A DNA stretch of 64,000 nt. Source: Casuarina equisetifolia. Its lineage: Eukaryota > Streptophyta > Magnoliopsida > Fagales > Casuarinaceae. Each line of letters begins with the position of its first letter. Position 1 is the first letter of the stretch. The notes below the pieces were generated by a model that was given only the letters and a program-made list of their open reading frames with translations, had not been told where the DNA came from and made no database searches. The DNA lies in the NCBI GenBank assembly GCA_028551475.1, contig CM052360.1, positions 12,574,501 to 12,638,500 of the forward strand, in the 5' to 3' direction. Made by a program: the position numbers and the translations under genes. Shown piece by piece: positions 52,288 through 64,000 of this stretch.

Positions 52288-54650
52288 ATTTCAGAGAGTA
52301 CTAGGTCAAGCTAGTCTTCACTCGATTGAAAGACGAATCCAAAAAGTAGAAATCCCGCGACTAAGAACTAACAATGAAAGAACTGCATGTACAGTACTAG
52401 GCATTAAAATATGACGAATAGCAAAGTTGTATATAAGTACCTAACATAGAAGTGGAAGTGGAAGAGAAAAGAGGATCGAAATTGAAAATTCACGAAATCA
52501 TAACAAACTTACGCAGTGAATTAAAAACAAGTAGGGCCGGGTTGAGAGGACAGACCGGTAATAGTGCAGGACACACGCGAGTTCTTCAGCGTGGCAACAA
52601 AGAGGTACTTGAGCGGTATAGTTCGGGTCTCAATATGCGCTTATAAACAATGCTGCCGCCATCACACCTACCTCTTTCATGTCCGAAGGTGCAAGGAAAT
52701 TAGAATCTTAACAGTCGGTCACTATCTGATTTAGTGACGGCGTCTTGTGGAGTAGGAATGTCTTCATTTATGTCTTCACTTGGAGGCTATTCATCTCTGT
52801 TATTTCTTCTCATTTCGAAAAACGGGTAAACCCGTGATACTGACATCGCCAGTGATCCGGAGTTCATGCGCACAGTGAAAAGAAAAGAAAAGAATCCCCC
52901 CTACCCTCGTGACTCTTTTACCTACAAGCACTGGGGAAAGCACCGAAGTTTGGGGAAATAGATCCTCTCCGTTCTTCCTGCCAAATGGCGACCACAGACT
53001 GTCATTGTCAAGATTTAAACTGGGGCGTGTGGCGGACAACGAGGTTTGGATTTACTCGGCCCGCCTTGGTCGGAGTTGAAACGTGGTGGCCTGAGGTGGG
53101 CGCGTGGTATCTGAAAGCCATGCAACCCAAAGAGCTTGGACACTTGTGGCATTATTATGGAATGTTTTCATATTTCCATGCGCTACGGAGTATAATGATC
53201 AAGCAAGCACTTACTGTCGGTAATGATCCTGGCAAAATCCAACTCAGGATAACGTGTAAATCCTACCCACAGTTTTCAGCCATCATTAAACTTTATATCC
53301 GTAGAAACCCAACCCATTTTGCCTACTGTCATTATGCAGCTCCTCCTTTTTTGTCCAAGAATTAATTCTCCCTTATATCATTGAGAAACCCCTTCTTTCT
53401 TCTCGAAGTCAGACAACTCAGCATTCCATGTAATCAAGCACGTCAATGATGGTTATAATAAGCATTCTTCTTACAGCTCAAACCAAGTAATTTATTCCCC
53501 TAAAAGTTCCACCAATTTCATGTCAATAGCTTCAAGAATCTTTATAGCACGGCCTTAGTTCTTCGAGGTACACCATTTTGTTTTTTCTCTGTCGGGTGGT
53601 TTTGGCTTTTCGCTTGGCTACAAAAATGAAGGTGCTTTTGTAAGCAGCATTTGTTGTTGTTCACTTTATAACCCACGTTGGCTTTACAAGAGCACATGGG
53701 CGTCGGACCAAGTGGGATAAGATAAGAAAATTTGTGATTATCTTTTGAACCAAGAAAGGTTGTCTTTTCCCGCTCTCGGTGGAAGGTTTCGTTGTCCTGT
53801 TTTCCTTTGCTGTGTTCCCAAAAGGTTTTGGATTAACATCTGTTTATAAATATAGCTACAGAACCGATATGGATAAACTAGCACGTAGTGCTAATCTCAA
53901 AGCTTGGAATCTTTACTTTCCTCTTGAAAAAAAAGAAAGGTTTTTTTTTTTTTTTTTTCAGTCGGTATCTGCCTTCGATGCTCCCCAACTGTAAAGACAA
54001 GTGGTGGACAGAAAGCATTGGTACTGAAAAGTTACCAAAAGCTTATTCAAATGAGTGGATCAATTTACTGAAAAGTTATCACGTGTGAAGAGAGTACAAA
54101 AGTTATTAAGACAGCGACAGTAATTATTACAGTAGGCATCGTGAAAACAACTGAGTTGAAAACAAGAGCTGCAGAGTGTGATCACAATGAGAGATGAATG
54201 AAACCATGGTGTCGACATTCCTGGGAAAAGAAAAGGTATGAGGAGCAAAAGGAAAGGAGAGAACTTTCCTCGGCGGCCTCAAAGGGTTCGAATGTGGCGG
54301 GACCAGGCACTCATCTATTGACTCATGGCGGTGTAGCAGTGTCCTGGAAAGCTCTAGGCCTCCATTTCTTACCTTCTCGATGGATTTGACCCCTCCAACT
54401 TCCAGTTGCTTCTTGTTGGCCACAACTTGTTGCACGCTTCCAGTGGGCGCTGGAGTTCTGGAACTTTCAACAGAATCTTAGTCGGGTCGATTTCTTGAAG
54501 TCTGTCTTCTGATCTGTAAAGAATCTTTGTTTGAATATTCATCAAGGTCTGAAGTTCGCGATTGGTCTAATAATTGGAATGATTAACTTTAACTTTAACT
54601 TTTCAAATTTATCTACCTTAATATGGTATAAATAATTTTCAGTTTTGCAT
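52288..54650. other. Upstream of ABCC gene; no gene confirmed
   Basis: The first few hundred bases are the ABCC 5' region. A 126-codon plus frame from ATG 52985 (MATTDCHCQDLNWGVWRTTR) and a 102-codon minus frame at 54127-54435 are unrecognised. A poly-T run lies at 53940-53958. The stretch 54130-54560 is GC-richer, with a possible minus-strand exon (GSVQQVVANKKQLEVGG) followed by a GT donor-like site, but no family was identified. Confidence 0.4.
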
Positions 54651-56800
54651 AATCAACCTCGACGTGGACATCACTGAAGTCCACCTCACTGATGGCCAGC
54701 AACCCACGATCGTCGATGCAGGAAGCTGAGTGCTGACCACCAACCCTCGTCGGCAAATCCGGATATACCATATGTATCTGCACTCGAACGGAAAGCTCTT
54801 TGAAATTTCATATCTTACTTTTGGAAATCATTCAAGGAGACGCGCCAGCCACATTCTACGAATCTCCTATTAAGATAAAAAGTAAGCCCGAATACATTCA
54901 AACGAAATCAAGACAGTTTCTGCAAGAACAGCAAGAATAGAAATTTCCTTTATTCATTTGTATTTTTTGTAATTAAATGTGTAGATTGTAGAGAAACCTT
55001 ATAAATAGCGCATTGTACAAAGAATCAAACATATCTCTGTTCTGTTCGTAGGCAGATTTCATGTTTTTCACTTAAGTAATATCGTTAAACATTATTTTAA
55101 ACTTTAAACTCGATCTTTTCTTGCCTTTTTTTTTTTTTTATAACAAATTTTCTATAAAACAAGTAGATAGGGATGCTCTTCCTAAAGTCCCATGGTCCAA
55201 TTACATCTGTGTTTCCACTGACGAGTGTGGAATCACTGTAATGGAGCAGGACAATCATGCTTTTATAAAGCTAGTTGATTTGCTTTCAAGTTCCCATTTA
55301 TTTTGGACCATTTGAATGCTTTCATGAGGCCTAGAAGAGGTCATGCGTTATTTTGAGAACGATTTCTTAAATCATGATTTTTGTTTATTCGATTGTAGAT
55401 CATTGTGTCTTTTTTTTTTATGGGTTAATTGAACTGGTTTCAACAAGCTTTATAAGAGAGAATACTGGAGACTTTGAAACTTTAAAATTGATTGCATCGT
55501 CAAAGCAATAATGCTATTCTTAGTTCATTTGGCAGCGTGGACTTACCAAGTATAAGCTTTAGCTTACCATTAAATCCCCTTCGTTTAGGACCAAAGATTG
55601 GCCTCTCAATTATGAAAAAAAAAAGTTTATTGAAAGAACAAACTTAAATAGAATTGATTACTAAGTCTTGGAATTAAACATACTTACATTTCAAATTGAT
55701 GAATCTATTAAAACAAATGAGTACGAACTCTTAAATTGTTCAAGATATCTAAGTTTTTGATTGTTTAAATTATTTTTTAAAAGATTGTATTAAAAAATTA
55801 CACTAAATTTCTAATAGATTACCTAATTTGATATATTGATACTTACATTATGTTAAAAATTAAGATTTTGACAAAAAAAAATCAATTTGGATTGCATTTC
55901 TTTCTTATAAAGAGGATTTCCAAATATAATTTAAGTATTGCAAAAATTTATGTCATACGTATTTCATAATTAATGTGGATTACAAGTTTCATGCTAATGA
56001 TACATATATTCCATTGTATGCTATTATAACTATAGGTGTTCCTTTAAATTATTTTGACGTTGAGAAAAGAAAAGGTCTTTTAAAATGATTTCACATATAA
56101 AATAGATGTGCCAAACAGAAAACTAATACAGGATATTCTTAAATATAATAGTTGCTCCATAAATGTGATATTAATGCTTGTATTAATATTATGGGTATAT
56201 TTTATTCCCATTTTAGTCAAGTGGGCTGAAATGTTTATGTTTGGGTCCCTTAGTGCTGATCCGACCTAGGCCTGTAGATGGCTTTTTTACTTTCATCTTC
56301 TACGCTCACGGTTTAGGGCTGAAGAGGAAATGAAAACTTGCTATCTTTCGCATGATTTTGTACATGACGTAAGGCTTCTATAACGCTCAATGGGAAGAAG
56401 ATGGGAGGTATTTAAAGTGAAAAACGCTGATCCAGTTTTTGGTTCATTGTGTAGAAAATCGAAAAACTTCCTACAAGCAAAACTAAACGTTTAACCTTCG
56501 AAACCAAGCTGCATTCCATCTTAAATCATTGAAGTGAGTATGGTTTGCGTTTCTGAACTCATTACTTGTTGTCTTGAGTTGATTTAATTTGATTTCTTGA
56601 GCAAAATGGAACACTACTCTGTTTTTCATTGTTCATTATTACTGCTTACGGTTCTGTGATTATCTAAACATATTTGCTGCTTGTTGAGATTATTTAATCA
56701 CATTTTAGATTCATGATAAACTGGAACATATTATTATTAGTACCGTGTTGGCTATTAGTTGCTAGATATAAGAAGAAAAACAAAGAAAATGCGCAAAATG
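54650..56800. repeat. LTR-like and AT-rich repeat DNA
   Basis: 54660-55080 has an LTR-promoter look: no coding frame, a clear tataaata at 55000-55007 and an AT-rich flank. 55120-56060 is very AT-rich. 56090-56560 is noncoding and loosely resembles 14690-15240 in layout. LTR ends, target duplications and partner copies were not found, so these are weak calls. Confidence 0.3.
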
Positions 56801-57589
56801 CGGAAGCTTTCTATTGGTATTCATAGTGAGCTTTGAATTGCACTACACATAAATACAAAAGGCTTGCTATTCTCATAGGCAAGCTGCACCTTTATATAAG
56901 GTGTTGGCATCCACTTATTCTTTACATGATGACTCCTACTTGTACTCAAAAGTAGTACCCAGTTTTCACTCCCTCTAGTCTTTTTCCTGCCTTCATTGTC
57001 CTTCATGTCGTGACTTCTTTGGTCTCTAACTTACAAGTCGGTGTAGGGTTGTGAGCTGGAAGGGACACTGCCTCCACGTGATATGTTCTTTAACCTATCT
57101 ATTACACGTTTAGAATTCATGAATGCTTATATGACTGAACTAATGGTGTAGCAACGTGCTGTTGTTGCCTTTTGATAGTGTTGTGGTGCAACCTGAGTAC
57201 ATAAAGCTTGGTGAGGTAATATTGGGACCACTTAAGTGTGTTAATGTTGATTTGGCTCCTTCATTTAAGTTGCCAAATATGCACTATGGTCTTCTAGCAC
57301 ATCCAAATCCATGATTCTCTCACCTCCATGCATGTTTGCCATGAACAACTTGGATGATTGTGCCACTACACTTAGCACTAGAGGTGGCACACCATTGATA
57401 GCCAATGGTAAGCTTAGTTTACCATTGTTTTTTTTTTTTTTTGTAACTTGACATTGCATGAAGGCCTTGAGTTTGCTAACTATTATGAAAATGCAAAGCA
57501 ATTGTGTCCATACCTTGTGGAGAGCTTTGTTATGCAATATGTTGCAGTGATGAAGCATGGATTGGTGAGGCTTCTTTTACATGGTCCCG

Positions 57590-59700
57590 CAGATTATGCG
57601 TGGTTATGTAAAATTTGTCTCTAGAAGCCTTAAACAATTCATGGGAGAGTAGTTTCATTAATGTGTCTACAAGTTACTGATAAGAGGGTACAAACTCGAT
57701 GACTAGAGTTCCCTAAACCATTTTCCCATGTACAAAATGATAATCTATCTCAAAATGCTTTGACCGATTATGAAACACAAGCTTAGTGGTCAAATGCAAT
57801 GAGGATATGTTATCATAGTACAATTTGATGGAGTTAAAAATGCCAACTCGTAGCTGCCTAAGCAAATGCAATATTCACACACCTTCTGTGGTGCTTAAAG
57901 CTAGAGACTTGTATTCCGCTTCTGTTGATGACTTTGACACAAAGTTTTGCTTTTTTGAGCTCCACAACACAAGGTTAGTACTAGTTGTGGAGTGCCTAGT
58001 GTCTGAACAACTAGTATAGTCTAAATTGGTAAAATTGTAAAGGTTTACCGAGTTGTTTACGTGAATTTTGAGGCCAAGGTCACTTGTTCCATGAAGATGC
58101 CTCGACACTATCTTGAGCTCAAAGAATTCAAAAAATCATTGAAGAAACTGGCCACACAATTATTATCACAAGTTAGTTTCTAAATGAAAAGTAAATTATA
58201 TTGAAATCATGGGGCATATAGAATGTTGGTGAGGGATAATTTGGGGTGAGGGGTATAATGGCCAATCTGAGTGACAAGATTAGAGGATTAATCAGGTAAT
58301 GTAATATTGATTGGTGCAGCACAAGGATGAAACAAATCAAGAATATCTAATTTGCATGTTAAGTGGTCACTAGCCCTTAAATCAATAATTCATGCAAATG
58401 AAATAGACAATAACATAGAAGTCATACCTAAGAAAAATGTAAAGGAGCCCATTTGGTTGATAAGGGTCATAAAGTTATGTAGTTACTTGGCAATGAGATT
58501 GAGGCTAGTGGACTTGCCATAATAGTTCTAGGGCTAGGGTTTTGATGGCTTAAGATAAATGCATTGGAATAAATAGGGTGAGATGGATTGCCAAAAACAT
58601 TAGGCCCCTTAGGAGAGTTTAGTAAGGAGGGAGGTTGTGGACTATAGCTAACTAGGTTGGGCAATATAAAACCATATTGCAACAATGGCCCATTAGTGAT
58701 GGTGTTATGGACCTAAGGCACATTGTTGCGACGACCAAATTTGCCATGTGAACTTTTTGCTACTTAGGCTTCCAACTAGGTGGGTAGCCAACAATGAGGT
58801 AGCAAGACTCCTTAAGGTAGCCTAATTTCTTACAATGGTTGCACATAGGCCGATTGCTGCTAAAGTGACCATGTTGGGTGGGCTTGGCTATGTAGGGATG
58901 TAGGCATGTATTGTGCCTGAAAGGCACTGAAATTGTTAATGGAAAAGGTCTAACCACCGATAGAAGATTGCTAATGAAGGTTTTGCCGTGCAAGAGAGAA
59001 TAACTTCTCTAGTGTGGAAGCTCATTTCAAGATAGGATGTTCAATCGAAGAGTTTGAAACTCCTTTAACAATTCAAGGAGGAATTTGAGCACATGAACCT
59101 CCTCTTAGTGCACACAATGCGCCTAGTTGATGCGATAGGTACAACCATTACATAAGCAGCAAATGGGGGGCTAGTGTGCTGGTGTGCCTTAAGCAAGCTC
59201 CATAGTTCCTTTAGATAGAGATAGAAGATGGTGCGTTCATTGAGGGAGGTGCTAGGAGATAAATGAAGATCCCCAATCAATTGCTGCAAATAATACTTTT
59301 GAATTTTGCCCACCTTTACAAAACTATCATGTAGTAGCATCCAAATTTGGGTGATGATGTGAGCTTGCAAAACTAAGTTCTTAAATAATGGATGGATGGG
59401 ATGGGTTAGCCATATCTTCAAGGTTGCATGACATTGATTCCATAGGCCAACTATGTCACCCTCTTTGGTGGGATGGGGTAACTTGACAATTAGAAAGCCC
59501 ATTTTATTTATGTAAGTAAAACAGTGTAAATTTGCTCACTCCAAATGTGCTAATTCAACTTGCTTGTGAGCTTTTGAGAGATGATGCATATCAACTAAAG
59601 ATCGGTGGTAGTATGATGATAAGGGTCATAAAGAAGAGAGGCAATAGAGCTATTTATGGTGGATTTGTTTGTGGTGGCCATTGGTAAGGTGAATGACGGT
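57590..59700 (-). mobile_element. Internally deleted Ty1/copia element
   Basis: Minus strand from 59694: MATTNKSTI gag start, LWNQCHATLKIWLTHPIHPL and QKYYLQQLIGDLHL (gag, 59065-59502), zinc knuckle CNHCKKLGYLKESC then GYPPSWKPK (58760-58850), protease-region LSLTNILYAP and KLTCDNNCVASFF (about 58250-58130). It passes directly into RNase H (58108-57875: GLKIHVNNSVNLY, DTRHSTTSTN, SKSSTEAEYKSLA) and RNase H end HFEIDYHFVHGKMV (about 57750). Integrase and almost all of the reverse transcriptase are missing at the junction near 58120. Stops are present. LTRs should lie outside this span but were not identified. Confidence 0.85.
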
Positions 59701-59704
59701 GGCT

Positions 59705-59975
59705 AGGGTTTAATAATTTGGGGATGTCGAAATTAAGGCTTCAGTGATTTGGGAATTAAGGTTTGAGAATTGCAAAATTAGGGATTGAAGGATTTGGGGA
59801 TTAAGGTTTGGGAATTTAAGCAATTAGGGATTCAAAGAGGTGGAAATTAGGAATTGGGAAATTTGGGAATGTAAGGATTGAGAAATTTGGAAATTTAAGG
59901 ATTTGAAAATTGGAAAACGGGAAAATTTGGAATTTAGGGATTTAGAAAGTTAGGGAATAGGGTTCGAAAATAAGG
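59705..59975. repeat. Purine-rich degenerate minisatellite
   Basis: About 270 bases built from variants of ggattaaggtttgggaatt. The right end contains several ttaggg or tttaggg hexamers and heptamers. It sits between the gag start and the expected 5' LTR of the neighbouring copia element, so it is its untranslated leader. Confidence 0.8.
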
Positions 59976-62005
59976 AAATAGGGAGAAAGCCTTTGAGTGA
60001 GCTGAATGATTTATATATTGTTGTAATGTTTCTATAAAATGTTTAGTCTATATTTATAGACTATAAAATTATTCTAATCATGGAGGGAAAAATATGCACA
60101 ATAATTACAATGACTTTCTCTTAATTGTCAAACTTAATAAGGTAAGAAAGTTGGTGAATCCTTGGCACATTAACACCTTGCTTGCAGCTTTTTTTTTCTT
60201 CATGTCTCATTTGTTTGTTATGCTTTTTTAGGATTTCCTATATAAACAATAAAAATTTAAATAAATATAAGAAAGTTAAAATATTCTCAAAAAAATGCAT
60301 TATTTGTTACCTAAAATAGTCAAAATAACTCTAAAAATAGAGTTATTAACAAGCATATATATATGTAATTGTGTTGATTGAACAAACTCATATGTTTGTA
60401 AACATTGATGTTTGTGCCATTGTATGTTCAAGTAACTCATACATATCTTATATTGAACATACTTAGTTGATTGGCTTTTGATACAATTACATAAGGTTGT
60501 GAATTTACTTTTTGCTTTACAAGAATCAAGAAAGCAATACTTGAAAGAACTTGTGTGTTTTTATGTATTGCTAGCTAGAAAGCATTGTATTAATACATCA
60601 TTTAAGTCTAATTTGAGAAATTATAACATTGAACTATAAATCATATTGTAATACTTGTGAGTGACTTGTTTTTCTCTTGTTGAAAAAAAAATTGTGGATA
60701 AGGGTGATTGACACCCATTAGTATCTCTAAATTGTGATTCTCTCCAATTAAATGTCATTATTTATAACAAACTAAAATTTGAAAATCATACCTATTGCAT
60801 GCATCATGAAAGATTTGCAATACAATTCTACAAATCCTTTTCTGTATAACTAAATAGCGATGAGCCAAAAACCATTAGTATACAGATCCTACAATGATTA
60901 TATGGCACTTTAAAATATGTGAGACTAAAACATAAAATATACGATGGAGCAATGACAATCAAATATGTCCATATTTTCCATAGGTCTAAAAGAGATGTTG
61001 GCGTCCTTAATGCCTGTTTAAGCAAAAAATGAACTAAATAATTTTATCTTAAAATCATCAATATCACAATAATAAAGGCATGTCATATCGCAAAATCCAA
61101 ACATTTAATGATCTTGCCTATTACACTATGCCTTCCATTCAAAATAGATGCAAAACCACACATTTCACATGTTTAATAAACATAACAATCTTCTATACTA
61201 CCCCTAGGTGGGCAAAAATATAATGAGTTCAAAATTTTCACAAAAAAAGAAAAAATAAAATAAATTCACGGGGGTAATATCAGGAGCTAAATTATAACAC
61301 TTTAATGTTTGGAAACTTTCATTTATTTTAGGACAATCTAGAAAAGAAAGTCTTTCCTCCTGTGTGAGTGAAAGGAGTATTGCAAAATCAAAATGAATAT
61401 AAATTGGTTATGATAATGTTAGGACAAAATAGAAGGCACCAATCTTATCAATTTCCAACAACTAAAGCTAAAGAACATTAGCACACTACTTAAAACATGT
61501 CCAAAGTAGTGGCAACATGTAAATTAGAGATGCATGCTTTCATGCAACTAGCAATTATTGAATTAGATAATAGAAGAATGTTTAAGTGAATCAACTGCAA
61601 GAAAGCATACAATTGCTTATTCTTCAAAAAAATGAGAATGATACAATTTAAAAGCAAAAGGCCCTCATTCAAATCTTATTATTGAGTACCAAAGGTAGAA
61701 GCTGAATTTGACAATTTTTTCACTCCACTTAGACAAATTTATTGACAACTATTGACTTAGGGCTAACAAAAACAACTTGGAGAATCAATCAAACAAATCT
61801 TATCCATAATTGCACACTAAAACCAAATAAATCTAATTCCTATTTGTTTGAATCCTTTGAGCCTTAATCCTTAAACCTTAAGCTTTTCCACACTACAACC
61901 TACTAATCTTCAAACAAGCTAAAAAATATCAAATCTTGTTGCCATTGAAGAAATTCCTACAAGTTGTTTCCTTAAAGAATAGTCCTTCTTATCCTTCAAC
62001 TTTAA
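59976..62005. other. AT-rich stretch, no gene recognised
   Basis: The left end may be the 5' LTR of the minus-strand copia element. The remainder has only short low-complexity frames on both strands and no identified repeat family. Confidence 0.4.
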
Positions 62006-62582
62006 CCATTAACAAGTTGCTTCAGAATTAGATGGCTTTGAATTTTTTTACAAGTCATGAATCTTAAACATGTCAATGGTTAAAGTTGCTATTGTACAAT
62101 CCCATTTAAACTCCTTAGGCCATTTCTATACTATCAGTGCAATAACACTACTAATGATTTATCATTTGTATTGAAAGGGCATTGCCAAAATCCTTTTTAT
62201 TCTTGGATGATCTCCTCAAGACAAATCCTTATTGTAGTTATGGTTAGATGATCTTATTAAGAATTTAGTCACCAATTTTGAGAATAAAGAAGAATTATGT
62301 GTGAGTAACTTATCTAGGATGTCATACTTTGCAACCTTGCATGTAGTATACAAAATATATTAGCATTAATTAGCTTAAATCTATTTATAACAATGCATCA
62401 ATCGACATTAAGTGACATACTAACTTGTGTTCTTATTGAAATTGTATTCAAATGTAAGAGAGTAGAACATGCATTAGTTTTTGTTACCAATATAATTCTT
62501 AGAAAGTTGTTTTTGGTCATAATGTTGTATTAACTTCAATGCAAACCTAATAAATCAATTGTAGTAGCATTTGAAGGTATGT
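62006..62582 (-). pseudogene. ABCC transporter 3' end fragment
   Basis: Aligns with 46245-46830 of the intact gene, covering its 3' flank, the last exon (46465-46589) and part of the last intron. The last-exon part (about 62212-62345) keeps phrases such as gggcattgccaaaatcc and gatgatctcctcaaga but has many substitutions, so the C-terminal frame is lost. As it includes flank and intron it is a DNA-level copy. Confidence 0.85.
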
Positions 62583-62640
62583 TGGACTTTTGACTCATAA
62601 TTTGGTTACTTTAAGGGTACATGGAAGTCTTAATTGTAAA

Positions 62641-64000
62641 TGTTGAAAATCATATGTTGATGTGTTTTGTTGAGAAAATTTTTATTTGTGAATGTATGAT
62701 AACATCTTTATGTGCATACATTGAATACCAAAGGAAGTAAAAGGTGTGAAAATTATAATATCAACCTAATGATATTATAAAATAGCTAGTTTCCTACATT
62801 CCATTATCAAACATCACATATAGAGTTAAGATAAATTATTTAATTTAATGAGCAAAAATATTAGTGCTTATATTAAAAGAAAATGATAATTGGTAATTGT
62901 GTACTTGTAGGTACTTATGAAGGATAAAGATATACTACTTCATTAATACAAATATAAGAGAAAATATTCACTAGCATGTCCTAGATTGATTAATCTCGAT
63001 TTGATCATTATTGGACCAATTGCTTTCTAAATCATTATTAGACTGATTGCTTGCTAGATCATTGCTGGACTGATTGCTTGTTGAACATTATTGGACCGAT
63101 TGCTTATTGGATCTTTGTTGGACCAATTAACTAATGTACCAACTAACTGCTAGACCAATTAACTAATGTACCAATTGACTGTTAGACTAATTAACTATTG
63201 GACCAGTGTGAAGCAGGCCCATGAAGTTCAGTTTGCAAACAGGCTTGCAGAGCTCAGCTCGAGCTAACCTTACTTAAGTGAAACATAACCATTTCACCTT
63301 GATAAGAGACTACTCTCTTTTGTTGAACAGAATGAAGCCCTAAGCCCCATCTTTGCATGAAGTTGTCCTCCTCATTTTCTTTTGACTGCCAGACTTTCCA
63401 ATGGGAAGAAGAATGAGGTGATAGATGTGTCAGAACGGTCCTCTGCTGCGATAGTCATTGTCTCTGCAACTTTATCATGTCGCTTTTATCAAGTCTAAAT
63501 GAAAAAATCTCAAACAAGTTTGAACCGAAACCCTAAGGTGCTCAAGATTTGAGAATCTGCTATATAAGGAGCTTCGGGTGAATGTTTGGGTGTTGCTAAA
63601 CAAAATACTACTGATTTCATTAAAAGAGATTGAAGCTTTGTAAAAATCACATACTTATATTGATATGTTCTTTAATCCTTGGAGAAAGCTAGAATATCAG
63701 TGATATTCCTTCAAATCTTATCTTATGAATATCTACTATTAGATTGATCTTTATATGTGTTAGATTACTTCAAAATATTACTTGCACATAAAGATCTTTG
63801 TAAATCTAAAACCCTAGCTTTGAGAAAAATTAAGGGTTTCATAAGGAGTTTGAATTGAATTTACACATCTTTAATTAGCTATTTAAGAAACATTATTCCT
63901 CACACACATTATATATTTGAGGATTTGTTTGATGTATTATGGTTTATTCAACCTAAGCTTTGTAACTGTGGAACAAATAACTCCTTGTTGAGGAGTTATA
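62641..64000 (+). mobile_element. LTR of the same family as the nested solo LTR, running off the window
   Basis: Starts tgttgaaaat and aligns with the solo LTR 21856-23496 up to about its position 23110, where the window ends. It shares the blocks attataatatcaa...gatattataaa (62752-62785), gaaaccctaa (63527), ctttgtaaatctaaaaccctag (63798-63820) and the final ctccttgttgaggagtt. About 380 more bases of LTR would be expected to the right. Whether it is a solo LTR or the start of a full element cannot be seen. Confidence 0.85.
63022..63191. repeat. Minisatellite within the right-edge LTR
   Basis: Four units of about 27 bp (gcttgctagatcattgctgg type, 63022-63127) are followed by two of 32 bp (aactaatgtaccaactaact type, 63128-63191). 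The position corresponds to the 15-bp repeats of the solo LTR. Confidence 0.8.

Noticed and set aside
59936..59975. Interstitial telomere
   Set aside because: Only a few imperfect TTTAGGG-like units within a wider purine-rich repeat that belongs to a copia leader.

Overview
This is nuclear DNA of a flowering plant, almost certainly a eudicot. Genes are split by AT-rich introns with GT/GC-AG borders. There is a cytosolic plant GAPDH, a plant PPR protein, a B12D-type protein and a plant ABCC transporter, and the surrounding space is filled with decayed LTR retrotransposons and a LINE. A grapevine-like woody eudicot would fit, but that is a guess.

Layout. 1-15.9 kb is a repeat-rich, gene-poor stretch. 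It holds a dead GH28 polygalacturonase gene (3.15-5.62 kb, minus), a LINE (7.1-8.8 kb, minus), a second diverged copy of the polygalacturonase 3' part (about 12.1-12.8 kb) inside a duplicated block, a Ty3/gypsy pol remnant (13.2-14.6 kb, minus) and a Ty1/copia protease remnant. 15.9-27 kb is a graveyard of gene fragments: ankyrin gene intron plus exon, a BET/GTE bromodomain gene, an NF-YC histone-fold gene and the first exon of an ABCC gene. A complete but dead copia element (18548-25834, target duplication CATGA) sits inside the NF-YC fragment. A solo LTR of another family (21856-23496, target duplication TGGAC) sits inside the copia element.

27-52.3 kb is the gene island: an ankyrin-repeat protein (27203-30049, minus, 2 exons, 669 aa), a PPR protein (34839-36285, minus, one +1 frameshift), cytosolic GAPDH (37526-40340, minus, 12 coding exons, 340 aa), a B12D protein (43096-44811, plus, 3 exons, 91 aa) and an ABCC/MRP transporter (46465-52287, minus, 10 exons, 1453 aa, two GC-AG introns). 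From memory, the ankyrin-PPR-GAPC order matches Arabidopsis At3g04140-At3g04130-At3g04120, so this looks like conserved microsynteny. The genes do not form a pathway; they are independent housekeeping or transport genes.

52.3-64 kb returns to repeats: LTR-like sequence, an internally deleted copia element on the minus strand (about 57.6-59.7 kb), a purine-rich minisatellite, a fragment of the 3' end of the ABCC gene (about 62.0-62.6 kb), and from 62641 to the window edge an LTR of the same family as the solo LTR.

I found no CRISPR array, operon or other prokaryotic-type system, no convincing tRNA or rRNA gene, and no clearly new biological system. The most interesting signals are the dated nest of insertions, the cluster of captured gene pieces, the stop codons of the polygalacturonase that fall at expected CAG codons, the fast-changing minisatellite inside an LTR family, and splice-site oddities in the ABCC and GAPDH genes.
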